A DNA stretch of 64,000 nt from Allium sativum (GCA_030737875.1 CM060922.1:308565456-308629455), one strand, 5' to 3'. Counted from the stretch's first letter, positions 33,501 to 45,821 are shown. Numbers and translations: made by a program. Notes: generated by a model not told the origin, from the sequence alone.

Positions 33501-34930
33501 CTAGCTCTATGTCCAATTACAAATGCACATATTTTCACTTAAACCTCAACCCCATATTACTGATTGAATTTTGATTATATAAATTCTGATTGTTGTTTGC
33601 TACAATTATAATAATTATTTGATGTATTATTCAGCAAATTCTGAAATTTTGGCATAGCAATTATTTTTGCTGATTGAATTCTAATTACATATAGATTCTC
33701 AATGTAACATTAGCTCTTGAGTGCAATATTTTTTCTTTTATATCAGCATCTAGAGTTTGGGATTGGATTTGCTTTCCTTCTTCTCATATTGACAACATTT
33801 CAGGGCTAGCGAAAAGGGTGAACGTGTAACACTTCACGCAATAAAAAAAAGAATTATCTGTGCTAAGCATTTGGCAGGTGAAGCTCACAATTGAAATATT
33901 GGCATTTATCAGGTGAAACTTTCGTCAGTTCATTTTCTACGCTAACCATTTATCAAATACCGTGTGTTACTTGAAACTTTTTTGATGGATTTTTTTTCTT
34001 TTCAAAATTATGAATATATGTGGTCGTTTATAGTTTACATTGAAAGTATTTTCATTGGACTTTTGAAGTTGCTGCTGTGCAACAAGTGGTCATGCTTTAA
34101 TACAACAATTCATGATTTGTGTTAACGGAAAGGCAGCAATCAACGTAGTATGCAACCCATATCTTTTTGAATGATTATAAGATATTTGTTGATAGGTTTT
34201 CCACTAATCTTAAAGACTCGCATGTATTTACACATTAGTAGGAGTAGTTTAATCATTTCGTATTCAAACATTTCATGTAATTGCTAATTTATTCATTTGT
34301 TATGCAGTGGTGGTCTAGACTGTCATGATAACCAGAATAGAAGATGAGTTAGAGTAAGTAGAAACTGATTGGTAAGAGTGATTTCCATTATCTATCTTTG
34401 TATATTTTTTCCTCTGTTTTATTTTTGATAACTTATGGTTTAAGCTACAAATATCCCATTGTGCATGTTATCGAAAATTAATCATGGTTGTTATAAACTT
34501 TCATATTAGCATGAACCAAATGTTAGAAACTTTTTATTTGTTACTGGAAGGGCCACGTGAATATGTAGAAGCCATTATCGTCCATGTTTATGAATTAAAA
34601 GTAAAGATATTGCTCTCATCAATATGGCATCATTATCATAGAAGCTCTAAGAAACAGCAGGTTGAACAAAATTTATTTCTTTAAGCTACACGAGCATCAC
34701 GGCTGATTTCAGTTGCTGAACGAAACAAAATGCTACTATGGAGCATTGGACCAAGCAGTTTGTACACCTTTACTTAGATGCTTCTTCTTCATCGTTGAAG
34801 CAACATAAAAGAGGACCCAACTTAACAATCATGTATTGCTTTAATTGCATTTATCTATGCCTACGTAGTATGCAACCCATATAACAATTCATGATTTGTC
34901 ATTTGGGTCTTTAGCAAACTTGACCCCATA
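30506..34930. other. Helitron interior, AT-rich, no recognised gene
   Basis: A pyrimidine-rich gene-like stretch at about 30650-30990 looks like a 5' leader region. At 32047-32143 a short open segment bounded by AG and GT ('ISKLIGTLIEEQRWLARRK') could be a captured exon. The words acgtagtatgcaacccatat and aacaattcatgatttgt occur both near 34090-34165 and near 34863-34900, a local duplication. Nothing here can be assigned a function. Confidence 0.35.
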
Positions 34931-35200
34931 TCCTTGAGGAATACTCCTTATTGTAGTTCTCGCATGGTTAGGTGCAGCTAATTCATTAGATTCTCAATTC
35001 TCCGCTCTTGCTAAAGAAGAGCTCATAAAAGAGAAGATGGAGAAGCAAGCTCTCAAAGAACCCATGATTGAAGCTTCTTTGGTAGAAGAAAATCAAGACT
35101 TTAAAATGACAGAACCGTCGAATGGGTCTCCTTCAGAATGCCTCGAAAACTTTATAGGTGTATTGAACTGGCTGTTGTACCAGAAATAACTCGACAAGGT
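34931..35200 (+). pseudogene. Captured gene fragment, possible exon of unknown gene
   Basis: The plus strand is open across 'LLIVVLAWLGAANSLDSQFSALAKEELIKEKMEKQ' when read in pieces, a hydrophobic segment followed by a charged helix. Further on, a second frame is also open with 'RTVEWVSFRMPRKLY' up to a good donor site (caag then gtaagata) at about 35199. Two competing frames suggest a frameshift. I do not recognise the parent gene. It lies inside the candidate Helitron, where captured exons are common. Confidence 0.35.
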
Positions 35201-35924
35201 AAGATACTTGATTGTTTATTTCTTAGATTCTGATACAAAATAAATCGGTTATGTTCTGCAAGAATATTTATATTTGATATCTGCACCATTTGTTATATCT
35301 TAACTGCATGTTATTTTGCTTTTTTATTTTTATATATATAAAAAAATATCAGTAGAAGTTTTCTCATGTAATTCTTTACATGTTACTTTCAGTTCCAGTA
35401 CTGTGTGATGTACAAAATAGTACCATTTACAAAATATTATCAATTGCATGGTTAAAGGGCTTCCCATTGTCATAAACACTTTTCCAACATGTGTGAAGAA
35501 CATCCTTTGCAGCAATTTTAATTGCATGCGCTAAGCGTGTGCCAACAGACTTATATGTAATAAGGATACTATGATTTGAAGCTTTTACAATTACAAAAAA
35601 GGCCTTTAGTCCCTACCTTAGTAGAAGTGATCTATTTGTTTTTGTAAATAAAATCAGTTACGTCTTACAATGGTTACTCTGCAATGTATGTTTGATCCAC
35701 ATTATCACATAATCCAACTTGATATTTCCACCATCTTTTCTGTCTATTTTCCGTTTTATGATGATCTTCATATCAGTGTTACCCTGAATAAATTCAAGTC
35801 CAAAATTGGAACCCAAAAAAATAATTAAGCAAGTAAAAAAAAAGGAAGGAACGAAGAGCTCTTTTTACTTCTTCTCTAGGCCAAGGTTGCCTTTCTGCTA
35901 ATACAACAGGTGCTATTTTGGAAT

Positions 35925-36510
35925 TGATATATTGCGAAGTTATAGTTGTGATCTGCATGAGTACTACTGTCGTAGCACCTGAAGATGTACTTGAAAATCT
36001 TATGAATGATGGAAACATAGATGTTCTCATATTGAAAATTATTAAATAGCTCAAGGCTATTGAAGAGCTGAAGAACACCACAGTTTCAATGGTAGAGCAG
36101 AGCAAGGTTCTCAGCACCCCATGTGCAGAAAAACAGTCTAAGTGGGGGTTGTTTGATGCACTTCGAAGAGAGCTCGAAACTCCAGTACTAGAGAAGGCTT
36201 CAAAAGCGACCTGGGAATAGATTCTTGATAATAATAACTTGGGCAAAGAGATCAGTGATATCGTAGAAAAGTTTTATCGTCGACTGAGTGGAATTGAAAA
36301 CCCATTCCCGCAAACTCAACCTTCAAACCATGAATCTAATTAACAGGAAAGTAAGGAGGAAAACAATCAAAAATCAAACAGTGAACCCGAAACTTCAAAT
36401 ACTTCTTCTGCAAAGAAAAGAAGACTTGTAGATATGAATAGCCAATGTGGGGATGGTGCAGAATCACTTGCTAATGGTTCTAGCCATGTACCTGAAAAAG
36501 GTGTTTAAAG
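35925..36510 (+). pseudogene. Captured gene fragment with C-terminal end, unknown protein
   Basis: One plus-strand frame runs about 190 codons and ends in a TAA near 36508. It is interrupted by three stops (about 36046, 36218 and 36341). It contains 'VVAPEDVLENLMNDGNIDV', 'WGLFDALRRELETPVLEKA', 'GKEISDIVEKFYRRLSG' and a basic 'AKKRRLVDMN' near the C-terminus that could be a nuclear signal. The composition is that of a real helical protein, not of random ORF sequence. I cannot name the family. The minus-strand ORF over the same bases is a shadow. Confidence 0.5.
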
Positions 36511-37152
36511 TAGAAACTTGAGATAAGTTATTTGGTTGCACGTTATTTTTAACAGCCGAGGTTGGCGAACTGTTGTAATTTATTGAATTTATAGCTTAAA
36601 AATGTACTTAAGTGAACATACGAACTTATATTATCTGGAAATAACCGTTGGGTTTTTATTCATTGGACTAGGTAGACCTGGGATATTGGTGCCATCACTG
36701 GCCTCCTACATTTAAGCATAGTTGACGAGGATTGGTGGATTTTGAACTCGGATCTACTTCCAAATTATGGTAATTATCTTACCTAATTTCAAAGGCAATT
36801 TTTAATTGAGTTCATATGTCAATGTACTCCTTATCGAAAAATTAACTCGTGTTCTTTTAAATCATGGTTGAAATAATCTTTTACTGTTATGGTTGATTTA
36901 TTTTTCCTCTCCTCTTGTCCTAAATTATTTGACATTATGGATGAATGTGATATGATAATATTGCCTTACTCATAAATTTTAAAAGGTTAAGGTTTTTTTT
37001 TTGGCAATATAATTTGTTAGAATGCCATTTAAATTGCAGGTAATTTGGATATATTTAGGGTTTGTTTTGGTACAAAACTATTTAATAGCAAATATTTAGA
37101 TACTTTTATATGTACATGGTGCAAAACTCTACGTGCCAAGTTCAAAGAACTA
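36511..37152. other. Helitron interior, no recognised feature
   Basis: AT-rich. A short stretch near 36660-36775 has exon-like base composition but no open frame I can support. Confidence 0.35.
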
Positions 37153-37160
37153 CTAGGAAC

Positions 37161-37856
37161 CAAAGTTTTAAAACGCGAAAGGCATAGACGAGGCGTTTTC
37201 AGGTCTACAAGGCGAGGCGTAAGCTTTTCGGGTAAAAATAAAACGCAAAATAAATAAAGAATTCTAACACTTCAAATTAACCAATGCAAAAAATGAAAAA
37301 CAAATTATTTAAGATCCGACTTTTACCAAGTATATATATTTTATTATGGATTAAAAATAAATCAACGAAACTCATATGATTCAAATTTTGGTTTCTTAAA
37401 ACTATTTGAAGATTACATCAAACTCCAATTTTGATAAGTTCTATCAATTTAAATCGATTTGCAAAATTTATTTCGAGATTAAACAAAATTTATTCATTAC
37501 ATTGCTCATGATCATTATTTCTTAAGCAATCTTACTTGATCATGTCGATATTGAAATTGAAAAGTAAAAAAATGCTAATTTTTATTTTCTTAAATTGTCT
37601 TTTTTATTACCATTAAACAATTAAAATTTAACGACTTCTATCTTTGTCAAAATCTGCAACGAAAGATAAAAATGTTTTTAAGTCGTATGTCTCGGCTGTT
37701 TAAGGCGTGCGAGGGTTGCGCTTTGTATGCCTCAAGTTGTTGAGGCGTAAGCCTTAGAGGTAAAAAGCCATTTCGAATAAGCCTCAAGGCGTTTTATCTC
37801 TTATTTCATCGAGGCATGCCTTAAGGCGAGTATCGAGGTTTTTTTTTAAAACAATG
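37161..37856. mobile_element. hAT-type MITE rich in aggcg motifs
   Basis: The ends CAAAGTTTTAAAA and TTTTAAAACAATG form a short imperfect terminal inverted repeat starting with CA. Flanks ctaggaac (37153-37160) and cttggaac (37857-37864) are an 8-bp duplication with one mismatch. Subterminal parts on both sides are rich in gaggcg/cgcctc words, and the middle is AT-rich. At 696 bp with no transposase it is non-autonomous. Confidence 0.65.
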
Positions 37857-37864
37857 CTTGGAAC

Positions 37865-38900
37865 GTAGCAGACAAACACGCACGTGTGTGTGTATGTGTG
37901 TGAGAGAGTGAGTGTTTCCAAGTTATTTCATACAAGGAATTGATTTAAGCATATTAGTTTCCTTCAAAATGCACAACCTTTAAAATGTTTGAAATTGAGA
38001 AGAAACTAAAAGCAAAATGGTTTGGTATGCAGATTCAGATATGTATTTGTGGTTACATTTATCTAGAGAAACGGTGATTATGAGAAAAATAAAAAAACAA
38101 CCAAAGTATCATTATTCTGTTTGACATTAAAGGCACAAGAGTCTACACTTACACAATCTATACTAGATGAAGGAATGATTAAAATCACTTCACCATTTTT
38201 TGTTGACATTGACTATATGAAGCCATTTTTTTTTACACATTTGTGTATTTTTTGCTTTTTCTTTAAACGCGTAACATTGAATTTGCTAACAAACATTGCT
38301 TTATGTGAATTTATTTCAATAGAATATCTATACTTGAAAACATTCATGCAGCATTGTTCAAGAATTGCCTTGCAGCCATTGGTGTTGGAGTATGCATGAT
38401 GCCCAACAAATGCAGTAGAATGATTAGCGATGTGCAAAGTTTATCGGTTGTTAGCATAATGTAATTGTCATATGATCCAAATAATTTACTAATTATACTG
38501 TTAAACTGACAATTGGTTTTTGAGTGGGACATCACTATCGGATTGGGACGTTGGAAACTCTTTTCTTTGTAAAATTTCTTGAGTACCGATCAACAGGTAC
38601 CACGTTTCATAAAGGGCTGAGTTCACCATTAAATATAGGTGTTCCAGTGAAAGAATTGGAACATGTCATTGTTATTTGGACTTATAAGTTAAAGCAGTTG
38701 TTCTTATGTTTCCAAAATTGTTAGATGATTTTTCTTTTTTATCTTCGTGTTAGTCTTGGGTATGAATAATGTAGCATGAAGCAAATCGTACGTTTCATCA
38801 TCATGCATAATTACAATTTGTGTGTTTTAGAAACATAAATATGAGGAGTTCTATATCATGCATGGCTTTTGTTTTATGTAAATTTTAGATAGGTTACATA
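37865..38900. other. Unassigned Helitron interior with a short GT/GA microsatellite
   Basis: A GT-then-GA repeat lies at about 37880-37915. ORFs on both strands near 38120-38720 overlap each other and show no domain. Confidence 0.35.
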
Positions 38901-41340
38901 ATTTTATATGCTTTGATTTCAAGTGAACGAATGTAGATCTATAAAATTATATTAATAAGTTGTGTGTGTATTTGTTTATATTACAGTAATAGGCTTTGGA
39001 AAATGAAAGGCGGCTTTTGGGAACAAACCAATAGTTAGGCATTTACATTAATAGGCTTTGGAATTATGAAAAGCAAAAGGGTGTATATTTTGAAAGGTAA
39101 AAGAAAGCGAAAAGCAAATATAAGAGGAAAGAGTATGGGAACGCATGCATTGTTTTATAAAGAGAAATGGCCTTCGATATGCTTTGCCATTATTTGTTAG
39201 ATAAGATACTTATATTTAAAATGGTAAAATATATTTATCATGCATGGTATTATAAAATTCTACATTTAACTTAAAATACCAATGTTAAATTATCACAATT
39301 ATTTACAAAATGCACCCCACTTTCTCATATGTTTTACGTTTTAGTTCTTATGTTTAAAGATACGTAATCTTAAGATAATGTAATTAAGTAATATTCATTA
39401 GTTCAGATGACAATATGAAAAATTCAATAATATACATCATACTCACATCAGTGAAATATGGTAAAATTCACGCAACTTACAATATAACATAAACAATAGG
39501 GAACACTCTCTAATTTTGAAATATCCATACATTTTTCTCAAAAAACATGCTTTAAAAACATTGTTACTTTTAGTCCAGCCAATCTGTGAATAACTAAAGT
39601 CGTTTTTGCCTAAAATAAGTGCATTTGTGCAAAGAAAAATAAAAAACAATGTTTATAGAAACGTGAGACTAAATCAAATTTAATTTTTGAAATAAAACAG
39701 AAAATAATAGCAAAAAATATCAACAATTCTGTCGTGCATTACAAAAATATGTTTTTTATAGCAAAAACCTTAATTTTAACCTTTTACCGAGCTATCTCAA
39801 TTCTCTTCTAATATTTTACATTTAACTTCATACAATATAATTAATCACACATCTTAAAACTATAACTAAATTTATAAACTATTAGTTGTTGATGTCTCAA
39901 ATAAATCATTACAAAATGAAATTTTCAATATTTGCATAATATTCATATTAAATAAAGGATATAAAATTCATTTGGATATACAAGTACGTCGGTCACATAA
40001 CATAATTATATACGTAAGCAATAACCACAAGTTTAATTTATGATTCATCTGTATCGATACATTGATGCATTATACTGTAAAATTCTTATTTTAAGTAAGC
40101 CGCATACCTTCTGAAATTTTTAGAGTGCCTCAAAAAACCACATTAATATTGCATAATTTTGTATATTTACATCCATATATTTTCAGTTAATCACGTAGAT
40201 GTTGGTTTTAAATTATTCGAATAATTTAATTAATAATTACTCACTAATTTGTCTAATAAATCCTTAAATGTGATGGTTTCAATATCTACATCGTATTCGT
40301 ATTAAAATAAGGGAAAGTCTATAAAGACATAAAATTTTGGCATAATTGGTGACACAATCAATCTCCATTATTAGATCACCCCCTGAATTCTACCTCTCCA
40401 TATAAGGATAAAAAGATCCAACGGCTCAGATCTCATGTGTTACTAACTATAGTTTTGTGTCCAAATAGCCGCTCTTTTAAAAAAAATAGTCAAGTGAACT
40501 TTTCATTTAAAAATGAAGATATATAATTTGGATGTTGTAAATGGTATACATGAGTACGTAACATTAACAAAGATAATTTATTATTTATTTATCTAAATAA
40601 ATTTATCTGCATAGCAGAATTCTGTTTTTAACTTTAAATACTCATATTTTGACATTTCTATAGTTATGCGCAACTTCGTCATCTTTTTACTAATTTTTTA
40701 GGTTTAAATCCTATGTATTTTAATTGCTTACGAAATCTCGAATTTAAATAGTCATATATTAGTCATATATATGTAGGCTTACATATTAATAAAAATCACA
40801 ATAAAAAATTTGCGTTTAACTACGTAGATGTATAAATCACATGCATACATTTGCGTACACAAAAAATAATAATAAAGTTAATTTGTAAAGTAACTATCAT
40901 TGTTTATGTACATAAACAATAAATTTATCGTACACTACGTTAAAAATAAAATACTTTTTTTAACTTCTAATAATTCTACAATAAGACCTATATAAATTTT
41001 ATTAGAAAATCTTTCTCAATTTATTTAGATTATTTACTCATGAAATATTATATTTTAACTAATTACATAATTTCAAAATTAACATATTTTTACAAGAAAT
41101 AAATAATATTTTTAATATATCTAAAATAATTAAAATATGTTAATTTCAGCATAAACATTTGCTCATATTAGTAAGAACAATAAAATTATTTTTATACTTC
41201 AAACAAATGAAAGTTACATAATACATACCTTATACATACAACAACAATAATTTATAGTTTTTATTTTTTTTTAGAATTATCATATGTTATATAATAAAGT
41301 TCCAATTTTAACAATAAAATTCTAAATACTATATTTTATA
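38901..41340. other. Very AT-rich right third of the candidate Helitron
   Basis: About 2.4 kb of low-complexity AT-rich DNA without a supported ORF. Near 40309-40480 there is a less AT-rich patch with 'gatccaacggctcagat', a phrase common in plant DNA transposons, so a small decayed element may lie there. Confidence 0.35.
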
Positions 41341-41346
41341 ACATTA

Positions 41347-41375
41347 TCGTGTGCAACGCACGGGTTACACACTAG
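41347..41375 (+). other. Helitron 3' terminal hairpin and CTAG end
   Basis: cgtgtgcaacgcacgg forms a short GC-rich stem inside AT-rich DNA, followed by gttacacactag and T. This is the most Helitron-specific signal in the segment. Confidence 0.6.
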
Positions 41376-42540
41376 TAAGAGGAAGAATAGTAGAATCTGT
41401 TGCAACAGAGGAGGTAAAACTCATAATTTGAATCAGTTTATCATTTCCGCTTAGTTTGCGTATTTTTTCTGACCTTATTTTATGCCATAGGAGACTCATT
41501 CTGAAGCGGATCGCACTATGAAGCTTTACTCAAAAACTACTGCTTTATGTTCTTTATAATGACTAATAATTAAATCTGTATGAAATTTCGTTGCCTGCTA
41601 TTGTACTCATCCCCTCTACCAACAAACACTATCCACAATTTAAAATTTAAACAAGTATTTTTATTTCATTTCGTACGTTTCTATTTTATTTTTTGTTCAT
41701 GCTGTTAATATATTTAGAGAACTGACCAACTTGGAATTTAATCTCAAATTTAGTACCATTTAATTGCAAATTGCTATTAGTATCATTGTTGTTATTTACT
41801 ATTTTTGTTATATTATTAGTAGTATCTTTATTATACAAAGTGCCTTTATGACTTTGTTGTTGCCTTTACGTCAGACCGTTTCTTGCTGGTACAACAATAT
41901 TTTTATCTTTTCCATTTGACAATGCCTAAGCCCGTTTGGATGCAAGAAAATAAGTAGCTTTATGGCTTTATCAAAGCAAAATCAAATAAGCGCGTTTGGA
42001 TCTATAAGAAATTTGGGCTTTTTAGAAGATACTTTTTGTTTTTGCTTATTTGAGAAGCCAATATTTTTTGCTTTTCTACTTCCACAATCTGAATAAAAGT
42101 GCCGCACTATTTCACAATCGGGAAATTTTATTTAGATCCACCGTATTCTTTTAGTTAATCCACGCTAAATTTTAGGATTACTTCCTCCTTTTATGGTTTT
42201 ATTCAATTTTAATTTTTGATTAGTTAATCCACACATATATCTTATCTTTCTGTCGCTATTATCTTTCCTTATCTTTCTGTCGCTATTATCTTTCTACGGT
42301 TCTCTTTGTTTCTTCTTCTAACAAGTCTGAAATACATATAAATCAGAAAAAGTAAAAACAAAAATTGCCAAATCTTGTCTTTTTTTGCTCATTACAATGC
42401 GCTGTAAAGAGGAGTGAATGCAAAAAATCATACCATGCAAAATCAGGCAGTAAGCATCCTGTATTAATTTCTCTGATGGTTTCATTTGTTGTCTGTGTTT
42501 TGAATATAACTTAAGCTTTACCGTAATGGAGGTACTACAT
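41376..42540. other. Unassigned DNA with a perfect 27-bp tandem duplication
   Basis: cttatctttctgtcgctatt followed by atctttc occurs twice back to back at 42241-42267 and 42268-42294. Near 41935-42010 the phrase 'cgtttggat' occurs twice about 60 bp apart. No gene is seen. Confidence 0.45.
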
Positions 42541-42547
42541 TATAAAC

Positions 42548-42840
42548 TCATTTCCAGGGCATGATAGGCATTGGTGGTAGTCCGCTGTTATTGCGTGTGT
42601 TGCCTGTGCTATAGTTCATCGACCTTTCACCATTACCGCCATCGCCTGAGGAGGACCAATCGAGAGTGCCTCGTGATGGGGGGCTGTTGTGGCCGCCTGT
42701 CACTGGCATGTGCCAGCTGGCACCGAGCTTTCCTGGAATGGAGGATGCATCCACTGCCGCTGGCATGGCATGTTATGAGGCGCATGAATAGTTTGCCTCT
42801 GTTCCCTCCTCTTCTCCACAGTAAAATTTACCACCACAAT
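42548..42840 (-). pseudogene. Fragment of an unknown protein C-terminus
   Basis: The minus strand is open from about 42840 to a stop at 42548. It has a basic start ('VEKRREQRQTIH') followed by a Gly/Ser/Asn-rich tail ending in 'LPPMPIMPWK'. The composition looks like a genuine disordered protein tail. I do not recognise the gene. It lies back to back with the ISWI fragment at 42849, so two unrelated gene pieces sit within 650 bp. Confidence 0.35.
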
Positions 42841-42848
42841 TCGTACAG

Positions 42849-43190
42849 GTGACGCGGCAGCATGCACAGAACAAAGGGAAATTATACAATGAACAAACTG
42901 ATCGGTTTATGCTATGCATGGTACATAAATTTGGTTATGGAAACTGGGAGGAAACATCTTTCCGCATATCACCCTTATTTTGGTTTATTTCGTTTGTGAA
43001 ATCTCTTACATCACAAGAACTTGCTAGGAGATGTGACATGCTTATTAGGACGGTAGAAAAAAACATAGCAGTATGATGAACAGAAGAGGCTGGCTCTCAA
43101 AGAGGAATTTTTTTTTGCAACTGAGGGTAATTCACCAACAAAACGAGTAATGAATGGTTTGGAGTTGCCAAGCTCAAGAAAAGAAAGCAA
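42849..43190 (+). pseudogene. ISWI-type chromatin remodeller fragment (SLIDE domain)
   Basis: The first 75 codons read 'QNKGKLYNEQTDRFMLCMVH' territory, then 'FGYGNWEE', 'SFRISPLFWF' and 'TSQELARRCDMLIRTVEKN'. This is the SLIDE domain region of plant ISWI proteins (CHR11/CHR17 type), which binds linker DNA next to the nucleosome. About five residues are missing after 'GNWEE' relative to the family. A frame break after the Lys-Asn leads to a second piece starting 'YDEQKRLALKEE'. The segment begins right after a pyrimidine/AG splice-acceptor-like sequence, so genomic rather than processed DNA was captured. ATPase parts are absent. Confidence 0.75.
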
Positions 43191-44371
43191 TCATCTGCTA
43201 ATATATGTAGGGTTTAGTAGTCAGATGTGATATCTCTGAATGGTTATTACTAAAGTTTGTTATTTTGTATGCTGCTTGTAAGACATTTGCATTTTCATGT
43301 TCAACCATCAGTTGCTTCAATGCAGCTTATAACTACTATGTAATATGGTGCCAAGGTGTATTATTTTGTCTATTCAGCTGTCGCTTGGCAGCTATCTGCA
43401 AGCTTCAAAAAAGAAAAAGAATTGTTGAGATGATTAGCATTGCAATAAAAAACAATATACGAGGAAATTGCTATTTTCTGTCTGATTACGTTTTCTGGTA
43501 TTTTATACGATGATGACTATATATTATTGATTACTTTATCCACCATTTATATTTATATTAGTTAATCCATGGTGGATCAACTTACAAATAAGCGTGGATT
43601 AACTTATTAAAGTCAAATAAGTGGATAAACTAATAAAATTGATGGACATAAACTTCACAATCAGGCAAATCGACTTCCAGGCCGCATATTTCATAATTAG
43701 GTTTTCTATGGCGATTTTTGCGTTCTGCATCTAATCAACACGCTGCCAATTTCATCCTCATCTCCGACGAAGGTACTCTGTTTTTTTTTCTCTTATTCCT
43801 TTGAATCCTCTCAATCTACTGTTATTTTGTTCTCTTTTTTCTTGCTTCAATCGGTATGGACAGCTATTCGTTTCTAACTGCTTCAATCCTCTCAATCTAC
43901 TGTTTATATCTTGCAAAACACCCTTGTACGTTGAAATTGAATCTGCAAAACATATGTGCAAATTGTCGAAATTCTGCTATGTTATTAATCCTGAATTTTC
44001 TAATTCTTAGAACTTAATTTCAGGTGTCTCTTGGTATTGTTATCACTAGTCATGGAGCTGGTATTCTACTGAGCCTAAACAATTTGATTTGGATTCATGA
44101 AATTATAGTAGAAAAGCAGTCAAACAAGGAATGACAACTAATTTTTAACAAGTTCCTTTGTAAAGAAGAAGATATATTGTTTTTTTAATGCATTATATTG
44201 TAAAAGTATGCTATGTGTTGTATTTTTCTTTTATCAGTAGCAGTTGAAAAAAACATATGTAAAAATATATTTCTATTCATGTTGGTCTTTTTTTATTTTT
44301 ATTTTTCCTTTTAATCTTTTTTTTTTTCGTTTTTTTTTTTTTTTTTTTTGTAAGTTATCTTACCAAACCTT
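43191..44371. other. Unassigned DNA with local duplications and a poly-T run
   Basis: 'cctctcaatctactgtt' occurs at about 43807 and 43888. 'ttaatccac' words and their complements occur near 43560-43640 and also near 42150-42230, on both sides of the gene fragments. A T-rich run spans about 44313-44350. No ORF is supported. Confidence 0.4.
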
Positions 44372-44400
44372 ATCAGAGAATAGGTGGCATACAACAATAA

Positions 44401-44992
44401 TTAAAGAAAGAAGAACCGAGAAAGGAGCAAGCATAGCATCTATCAGAGAATAAGTGGCCTACAACAATAATTAAGGACTCTCCAGAAAAGGGGGTATGTG
44501 GCAACATAATTACTATCTCTTTAAAAACATGTTCCAGAGAAAGGTTACGTGGACACACAACTATCATTACTTTAAGGCGCTTTCCAGAGAAAAGACAGCT
44601 TAGCATTGTACTTGTCTTTATCTTTTACTGAATGATGTAAGTTGATATGTACCGGGTAACCGGATAAGTGTGCTATAAATATAGTGTAAGTATGCTCAGA
44701 GAAACTATTCTCGAGAGCACTGTAAAATCTTGTAAGCTTGTAAAAATTTTAATGGCAGCGTAAACTTCTTCTTCATGTCTCTGTGTAAGCTTTTCATTAT
44801 CCCTATTGTGCGTAAAAGTTTGAGAGAAAAATAATCAAGGTATGGATTCTTATGACTTGGCTTTTTACTTAATTTCTATGATTAGGATGATAATTTTTTA
44901 CCTTGCATGCTTTGTTTTCGGTTTATTTATTAATATGGTACAAGATATTATTATCTTGTATGACCAAGTAAAGAACTCTGATAAACTATATA
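44401..44992 (+). promoter_or_regulatory. Caulimovirid promoter-like region, plus-strand copy
   Basis: This is the inverted counterpart of 46128-46715. It contains a TATAAATATAG box at about 44675-44685 with a 'tgatgtaag' element about 40 bp upstream (similar to as-1-like promoter contexts), and a downstream leader-like stretch. A portion just upstream (44376-44404) is a partial direct repeat of 44440-44468. No viral coding sequence adjoins it on the left, so this copy is detached from the viral genes. Confidence 0.55.
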
Positions 44993-45024
44993 AAAAAATG
45001 CCTATGTTTCTCTGTGGACGTCTA

Positions 45025-45027
<3 letters not shown>

Positions 45028-45079
<52 letters not shown>
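45028..45079. repeat. (TA)n microsatellite
   Basis: An uninterrupted TA dinucleotide run of about 50 bp in the spacer between the inverted viral copies. Confidence 0.95.
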
Positions 45080-45081
<2 letters not shown>

Positions 45082-45150
45082 ACTTTTATCAACTAAAGAT
45101 GGCACCAATATATATACAAAAGAAAAGAAGAGACAATCTTATTTTCAAAT

Positions 45151-45821
45151 AGGACTGCTATGGTAATGGTAAATTTACCATTACCGTACCAGTACCAAAC
45201 CAACGGTAACCAAATATCGAGCTACATCCGTATATCAATGCTATTGGTATGGTAACGGTAAGTTTTACCATTGTTAACGGTAAAATAGTGGTAAAGAAAT
45301 GTCAATACTAGTGGTAACGGTAAATTTACCAGTCCTTTTTTTTGTTATTTTAATGGATTCCAACCTTTGTTTTCTGAAAAGTTTATCATACCTTATGCAG
45401 ATGCTTATAGATTTATTTATTATGGTAATTCTTTTTGGCTTAATTAACTTTAAAGTTTAAGATTAACAAAATTATTGTATTATATTGTTGTAGAAATATC
45501 TTATGATAAGCTAAGTAAATTTTTTGTGCTGATTAAAATAAATTTAAATATTTATATAAACATTAATGGAGTTAAAATTATAAAAAAATATATTTATTTT
45601 TATCATTATCAAAATTTTAATGTGTTAATATTTCAATAGCTTTATGTATTGGTAAATTTACCATTACCAGTCAACGGTTTACCAGTTTATCGGTATACCA
45701 ATGAGCATTTTACCAGCGGTAGCGGTAAATTATCGGTATTCATTTTTGGCTTACCAGTAGTATCGGTATGGTAACGGTTTTCTTATATTGGTAACAGTTA
45801 CCATTACCATAACAGCCCTAG
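45151..45821. mobile_element. hAT-type MITE with ggtaacggta repeats
   Basis: The ends aggactgctatggtaatggt and (reverse complement) agggctgttatggtaatggt form a clear terminal inverted repeat. Perfect 8-bp duplications tttcaaat lie at 45143-45150 and 45822-45829. The subterminal parts carry many ggtaacggta/taccgttacc words in both orientations. The middle is AT-rich and non-coding. It is about 671 bp and non-autonomous. Confidence 0.85.

Larger units (their letters stand above)
30160..41375 (+). mobile_element. Candidate non-autonomous Helitron (about 11.2 kb)
   Basis: The left end after an A at 30159 is TCTATTAAATAATAGTAAAG, a plant Helitron-like 5' TC end. The right end is a small hairpin (cgtgtgcaacgcacgg) followed by gttacacactag and a host T at 41376, matching the 3' hairpin plus CTRR rule with insertion between A and T. 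I see no Rep or helicase domain, so it would be non-autonomous. The interior holds gene-like fragments, a hAT-type MITE and an AT-rich right third. The two ends are 11 kb apart and could belong to different copies. Confidence 0.5.

Noticed and set aside
35794..36246. Minus-strand ORF of 150 codons, hydrophobic
   Set aside because: The plus strand has a better protein-like composition; this looks like its shadow.
41935..42090. Possible MITE starting gcccgtttggatg
   Set aside because: The phrase is common in plant MITEs, but I found no matching inverted end or target duplication.
44898..45092. ORFs reading Ile-Tyr repeats
   Set aside because: They are translations of the TA microsatellite.
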